Below, piece by piece: positions 58,938 through 64,000 of a stretch of 64,000 bases of DNA (its first letter is position 1; the number at the start of each line of letters is the position of its first letter). The position numbers were made by a program, and so were the translations under genes. The notes beneath the pieces were generated by a model. The model was not told the DNA's origin. It did no database searches and worked only from the letters and a program-made list of their open reading frames with translations. Source of the stretch: Hymenoscyphus infarciens (lineage: Eukaryota; Ascomycota; Leotiomycetes; Helotiales; Helotiaceae); assembly GCA_001414345.1 (NCBI GenBank), contig LLCB01000028.1, positions 124,001 to 188,000 on the forward strand. Direction: 5' to 3'.

Positions 58938-60860
58938 AAGCTAGCTATAAATCATTATCTATACTTTCTTTACTTCCCTTTTAATTACCCGTAGTCGTTC
59001 TTTTTACTAGTCTAATGGCTCAGGAATTTCCAGATCAGCACTTTCTAGAGTATTAACCAATTCATCGTGCCAATTTTCAACTTCACACATCCATCGACGG
59101 TGGGTTTGTGATACGTCAATTTCGGGAGGTGGTGGTAGAGTCGTCAGTCGTTCAATGATAGCGTCAGATATAACAGCTAATATGAGACAGCAGTACTAGC
59201 TGAATTGGGTATCGCAATTGAGTAGGTTGTCGTTGTCGCAGCTAAGAACGCAAACCTCCAGCAACAAAACCCCAGCGTCTAGGTCTGCACAACGAATAAA
59301 AGCTAGGAATATATTTAGAATATTTACGATTTTCTACGGATAAAATACCCTTTGAATTATTTAAGAATAAGGAGCGTTTAGGGTGTAAATAGTAGTTGTT
59401 TATTTATAAATATTCTATATTCTCCACCCTTTTAGTATAGTTTCCTACTTATCTAAATATATATGAAAATCCCTTGGAATTATCTGCTTTAGTCGCTTTT
59501 GTTATCTTAATTAGACTATGCTAAAGCGTTTCTAGGCTAAAAAAGTAGATAAATTATTAAATAAGGTAAAAAGAGTAGAGCCTTTTGATATTGAAACCTA
59601 GGTTAGTTTAAAGGTTATGTGTATAATGTTTTAGAAAGTGAGGTATTATATAATACTCTTTAATATAATACCCTATTTTATATAATATAAGTGATAAAGA
59701 GTAGAGATGATATTAATCTATTAATAATAATTAAAAGTAAGTGAATTTATAGTTTAGTTGTATTTAAATATATATATAAAAAGAGAGTAAAATTCAACTT
59801 ATATAAACCCTTTATACTAAGACCTAGGGGGCGGATATTAAGCTTAATAAATAGAAACTATTCGTAATATATTCATTTAAGCTCTTATTACTTGAATAAT
59901 CGCTCAAATACTATATATTTATTTAATATTTATAATAAATAATTAATATTTTATTCATCTATTCGTTATATAGACCTACTAGCGTCTAGAGTTAATACCT
60001 CATCTTTTTTAATCTTTTAGAATATTTATATTAAATAAAGTTTACTTAGATAAGAATCTAGTTCTTAATACTTTTAAAAAAATCTAGACTTTATTTTTAT
60101 AAATTAATTCTCTAAAATATATTTAGTAATATAATATAATAGTTGAACTTACTAGCTTTATTATCTTATCTTATAAGCTAGCTATAAAGTGGTATTTATA
60201 CTTTCTTTACTTAACTTTAGTCTTCTAAATAGTTAGAATATTTAGATGAAATAAAGATAAAATAGATAAGAATCTAGTACTTAATACTTTTATAAGAATC
60301 TAGACTTTCTTTTAAAAATTTATTAATCCAAAGTATCTTAAATAAAATAAAATAGTAGTTGATTTTACTAGACTTAACTTAAAGTAATGATCTAATTTGT
60401 TAATTCTAAAATTAATAAATAAAGTATACTAGAATAGCGTTATAGGTTACATAATTCTATTCTCTCTCTCTCTATCTTAAAAAGAGGTAACTGAGTTTCT
60501 ATAGCTAAGTATCAATCTATGGTTTATTAGAGTTAGTGAAATGTGTGGTGGGTTGCTATGTCTATGTGGTTCTAAATTGTCTTCTCGTCTAAATTCGCTT
60601 AGCTTTGGAGAACAAAGAAGGGGGGAAAGTTTCCTAACTAGAATAGACAGAGACGTGTAATATTATAAGAACCTTTAATTGATATTATATAAAAGGAGGT
60701 TCTAATGTAAGCTTTATTACAAAGTCAATCTATTATTTTTCATAAACCAGTCAGAGGCTGAATTAACTTGTTAGTAACCGTTGCTTGCTTTCTCTTTTCA
60801 TGTTGCCGACAAAGGCTTAAGTTCTTAAATCAGTGCAAGCTCTGTATCTGAAACATTTTT
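58938..60860. other. AT-rich block with dispersed repeat copies
   Basis: RIP-like sequence. Two copies of the AT-rich unit CTAGCTATAAA...CTTTCTTTACTT...AAGAATCTAG lie at about 60,000-60,130 and 60,180-60,370; a partial one is near 58,945. A short island of normal composition at 59,000-59,280 reads on the minus strand as a few codons only. No gene is supported. Confidence 0.5.
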
Positions 60861-61151
60861 TTGCAGTTTCAGGGCTTACTATTCATTCTTACAGTTGTTC
60901 GATTGACTGCAAGCGCTCCGCCCAACGTTACAGGCGCCCTTCCCAAGTCAAGATCCTTCTCTGCAAATCCGCACAAGAATCAATACATTCCTAGGGTTCT
61001 TTTGAGTTCCACCAACGTGCAATCAACTAGACGAATCATCATTCAAATTTTCTGGGTAGTAAGGGTAGGTTCCTTGCGCATGAAGCCCGCCTCGAGCGAT
61101 GGATTGAAGCTAATATTGCCGCTCAGCAGAATATTGATTTATCGAGCCAAA
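60861..61151 (+). pseudogene. Signal-peptide-like remnant in frame with the MYND gene
   Basis: The frame of the MYND gene is open upstream to 60,861, where the codon is TTG. It reads QFQGLLFILTVVRLTASAPP, typical of a secreted protein start (TTG may be a lost ATG), then ALPKSRSFSANPHKN, which faintly resembles the propeptide of fungal secreted aspartic proteases. Nothing in the MYND protein needs a signal peptide. I take it as an unrelated decayed 5' end that happens to be in frame; it may also be an unusual extension. Confidence 0.35.
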
Positions 61152-62057
61152 ATGTCGTCCACCAACACCTCATCCAATATGACACCGGAAATTTGCGATC
61201 AATGCGGCGCACTCGTGGCCGCTCCCGTGGTTTGCCCAAAATGCGCAACCCCATACTGCACCTCGGAATGTAGAGCTGCGGACAAGGAGAAACACGAGCT
61301 ATTCTGCGGACAATTTGCAGCATTCTTGGAAAGCTATCCACAACCGCCAGCCGACGGAATGTTCGTGCTTGCTGCTATCTTCGATGAGGACTTGCACCTA
61401 GCTTGGCTTGAGGTCGTAGCTGCTTGCATCAAGAAGGAAGGCCAAAAGGAACAAGCTCAGCTTATCGCATGCGAGGCTCCTCTCGGCGTTTCTGATATGC
61501 CCACGACTGAAGGCCTTAGCATCCAGGTGGAGACTCTCGTTCCCAGTGCTGGAGATAATCATGTCCGATTGTTCTATCTAAAGGGCTTCCGTCCCAGCGA
61601 CGTCGAACCCAACAAGTACGTTGAGAATTTATTGGTCGGAGAGAGAAAGCGTGGTTGGAGAGGACCAATTGTGGTTGCAAGAGCTGTCATTGTTGACACG
61701 GAATTGAATGCTTCGTATGGAAACGTTACTCCGAAAGACATCCATACCGCCTCTCAATTTCTTATTGAGCATTACGACGACATGGCGGGAAAACCCGAGG
61801 TCGAGACTTCCAAGCACCGTCAAGCTCCACCCAAGAAGGATCGCCTCCAAGCTGCGGCTCGTCAACGACGCCAACAACAAGAGATTAAGAATTCTCAAAA
61901 TCCCCCTTCTGGCGAAGATGCTTGGACTTGCATGTTCTGTGAATATGAACGTATCTTTGGCACGCCACCAAAGGCTTTGATTCAACAATACGAGATCAAG
62001 GATAAGCGGGCCAAGAAGCAAGCGGCAGAAAGACGAAAATTGAGGGAGCTCAACTAG
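61152..62057 (+). CDS. MYND-type zinc-finger protein, intact copy
   Basis: Single exon, 301 residues, from MSSTNTSSNM at 61152. The MYND finger is at residues 15-52: CDQCGALVAAPVVCPKCATP then YCTSECRAADKEKHELFC, with all seven Cys and the His present. The middle has FYLKGFRPSDVEPNKYVENL, LLVGERKRGWRGPIVVA and NVTPKDIHTASQFLIEHYDD. A basic region (PKKDRLQAAARQRRQQQ) precedes a second Cys pair (CMFC) and a Lys/Arg-rich tail. MYND fingers mediate protein contacts; the role is unknown. This type of small MYND protein forms families in Leotiomycetes. The broken copy at 62,928-63,893 is its paralogue. The true start may be the upstream in-frame stretch, but no ATG exists there before 61081. Confidence 0.85.
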   Translation: MSSTNTSSNMTPEICDQCGALVAAPVVCPKCATPYCTSECRAADKEKHELFCGQFAAFLESYPQPPADGMFVLAAIFDEDLHLAWLEVVAACIKKEGQKEQAQLIACEAPLGVSDMPTTEGLSIQVETLVPSAGDNHVRLFYLKGFRPSDVEPNKYVENLLVGERKRGWRGPIVVARAVIVDTELNASYGNVTPKDIHTASQFLIEHYDDMAGKPEVETSKHRQAPPKKDRLQAAARQRRQQQEIKNSQNPPSGEDAWTCMFCEYERIFGTPPKALIQQYEIKDKRAKKQAAERRKLRELN

Positions 62058-62927
62058 TCATTCCATAGCCTCCTATCAGATGCAGACGAGGAAGAGCTGT
62101 AAAGCACCATCGATGAAATCCTCTATGGATGATACAAGGGAGGGTTGGGAGAAACGACAGGAAAATGGAATTTTAAGACCAAATCTTGATTTGATTAGAT
62201 AATTGTTTGCTATCCTATGGAAGAGGAACAAATGGGAATTACTACGGACCTGGAAAACGGTGTCTCAGATAAGTCACTCTTCGTAATTACAGAAATTTGA
62301 CACCTTTTCATTAATTGCGTGAGAGTTATATTGCTATTGTAAACACAGCCACCCACTACGACCACTACGTGGCTGTCAATGCTAGTAGGACTCAACGTCG
62401 ATAACCTTCGTAGTGATTTTTCTATTCGAACTAGTTTCAAGATAAAAAACCATCTCCTGGTCGGCTGAAACCGAAAAGCAAACACCATGCTTAATTTCGC
62501 TCTCCTTTGCTTGGGGAAATCCCCCCCCCCCCCAAAAAGAAGTAGAAGGGGCAAAACCGAGCACTTGACAATTTGAAACTTACCCTCTGCAGAAATAAGA
62601 AATTATAGCTAGGGTGGTGTGATCTTGTTAGTTGCTAAAAGCGTGTATTTCCACAACCACCGGCCTCAGTCACCGCACTCTCAACGCGAACCCACGACCT
62701 TAGCGCAGACGACTCACCTTTTCTGGATTGGCTAATATCAATTTGATTTCAACACCAACAACGCTTTGAGGTTCGATCCCATTGCATCTCACTTTATTTC
62801 CCAGAAGTTCTCCTTCGCGCCAGCAACGAAACCGGCCAAACGATTCTCGTCCCTCAACGCAAAGGTGAGATCCAACCCTGTTTGGGCCTTGGTTGTCAGC
62901 TCAGCGTGGAAACCCTGACCTGGTGGA
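62058..62927. other. Intergenic between MYND gene and its paralogue
   Basis: Normal composition. A run of 13 C lies at 62521-62533. No exon is supported; the minus frame across the C run is an artefact. Confidence 0.5.
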
Positions 62928-63893
62928 TTGAAACTGATGTTTGACTGTAGTACGACGAAAAAGAATTACCACCCTCAGAAAGCGAGAAGCATCTGGCAAG
63001 ATGAAACTCTAAGATGCGTCGTCTGCCGTGAGAAGACCCCACCTATCACCTGTCAGCATTGCAACATCTCGAATTACGGTTCCTCTAAGTGCCTCGACAA
63101 CGACAAGCCCGTTCATGAGAAGATTTGCCGTCAATTCGCAGAATATCTGGCAAACAATAGACGGCCAGGCCCAACTGATTCGGTTTCATTCAAACTCGCG
63201 GTTCTCCTCAAAGAAGATTCAACAGAGCTGCAATTTCTGTGGGTGTAGTGTGAGAGGAAAGATGCCGAAGTAGGTGGATATTGGTACGAAACATTCAATA
63301 CCTACACATATATCATACCTGGCTTAACACCAGGTCCTGATATTCGTGGTGTGGATTGAATGATATTCCGGGAGTATATGGAACCCTATTTCAATCTTGG
63401 TCATGCAATCGAACATTGGTTCCAAGCAGAATGCTTGGGAAACGGCGCATATCCAAATAAATATGCTCAATCGCTCTTGATAGGAGAGAGAAAGCTAGAT
63501 TGGAGAGGACCGCTTATGTTTTTGAGCAGCATCGATACACACCCGGAATATGAAAGCCTTGCTTACCTAAATGTTACCCCCTCGGCTGTTGGTGTTGTTT
63601 CAGAAGCCCTTCAAACGCATGGTGAATTCGTTGGGCAAAACACAAACCATATATTAGATGGCATCAGAATCAACGTCGCTTAATTGGATCGGAATATATC
63701 ACCCTCTTATGAACGAACTCGCTACTTCGCTAATCGTTCCTTTCAATCATGAGCCCTGAGAGAATTGGAATATCGTTGAAAACCCAGAATGGAAAATACA
63801 CGGGTCCTTTGGTGTCCTGAGTGGAACGGTCTTGGCGGTACCAACCGATGGAAAAATCCTGACGCACTACTACATTCATGCCTTGTACCTTTA
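62928..63893 (+). pseudogene. MYND-protein paralogue broken by in-frame stops
   Basis: One frame runs from about 62,937 through TAG at 63,247-63,249 and TGA at 63,358-63,360 to TAA at 63,681-63,683. It matches the intact gene in order: LRCVVCREKTPPITCQHCN (MYND, with one Cys replaced in NYGSSKC), ICRQFAEYLANNRRPGPTDS, SLLIGERKLDWRGPLMF against LLVGERKRGWRGPIVVA, and LNVTPSAVGVVSEALQTHGE. After 63,684 a shifted frame holds WNIVENPEWKIHGSFGV to HYYIHALYL (to about 63,893). TAG and TGA are what CAG-to-TAG and CGA- or TGG-to-TGA changes by RIP would give. Most of the DNA is not AT-rich, so the mutation load is light. Confidence 0.75.
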
Positions 63894-64000
63894 ATACACT
63901 CGAGTCCTTTTACCAAAGACTAGCGAATGCGATGCTACCAACAAGAGTGAGCCTGGAAGTTGCGAAGCACGCAAGAAGTTGATAGAAAGTACTCGTGTCG
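63894..64000. other. Right end of window
   Basis: No feature is visible in the last 107 bases. Confidence 0.4.

Noticed and set aside
1..64000. tRNA or rRNA genes
   Set aside because: No cloverleaf, TTCGA arm with proper partners, or rRNA core sequence was found by eye; a covariance search would be decisive.

Overview
The window is nuclear DNA of a filamentous ascomycete. Genes have several short introns (about 48-70 bases, GT...AG, CTAA-type branch sites), and gene blocks of normal composition alternate with very AT-rich, gene-free blocks full of TA-heavy decayed repeats, the signature of repeat-induced point mutation (RIP). Gene content and protein style suggest Leotiomycetes (Helotiales, perhaps near Botrytis/Sclerotinia); that placement is inference.

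Layout. Bases 1-19,600 are a gene-rich block: a three-KH RNA-binding protein (-), a 1,449-residue protein with a MYND-like zinc cluster (+), a 260-residue coiled-coil protein (-), the mitochondrial GrpE Mge1 (+), an 818-residue fungal protein (-) and a 187-residue small protein (+). At 19,912-21,140 lies a decayed element with terminal inverted repeats. Bases 22,174-24,701 hold an ADAM-type membrane metalloprotease (-). From about 27,000 to 38,300 is a RIP island with a gene for a conserved cysteine-rich protein whose start is not visible, a compact copia-like LTR element with an intact integrase core (30,048-31,373), a 3.8 kb LTR element without coding capacity but with arrays of hairpin repeats (31,774-35,566), and a RIP-stopped pseudogene interrupted by a miniature inverted-repeat element (36,470-37,767). 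Bases 38,500-54,000 form a second gene block: a methyltransferase pseudogene, a secreted hydrolase-like protein, a large C2H2/fungal_trans transcription factor (-), a 3.8 kb gene-free stretch, a Sap30 subunit of the Rpd3/Sin3 histone deacetylase (+) and the mitochondrial DnaJ Mdj1 (+). Bases 54,800-60,800 are a second RIP island with a decayed gene, a second inverted-repeat element containing a nested solo LTR, and an AT-rich dispersed repeat. The right end carries an intact MYND zinc-finger gene and, 900 bases on, a paralogue broken by RIP-type stop codons.

Genes are monocistronic; there are no operons. The only functional pairing is that Mge1 and Mdj1, the two co-chaperones of the mitochondrial Hsp70 Ssc1, lie about 39 kb apart in the window. 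The less ordinary material is in the RIP islands: two small LTR elements with recognisable target-site duplications, one keeping only integrase and one keeping no protein at all, plus two independent cases in which genes (a MYND paralogue and an unknown gene) appear to have been silenced by RIP.
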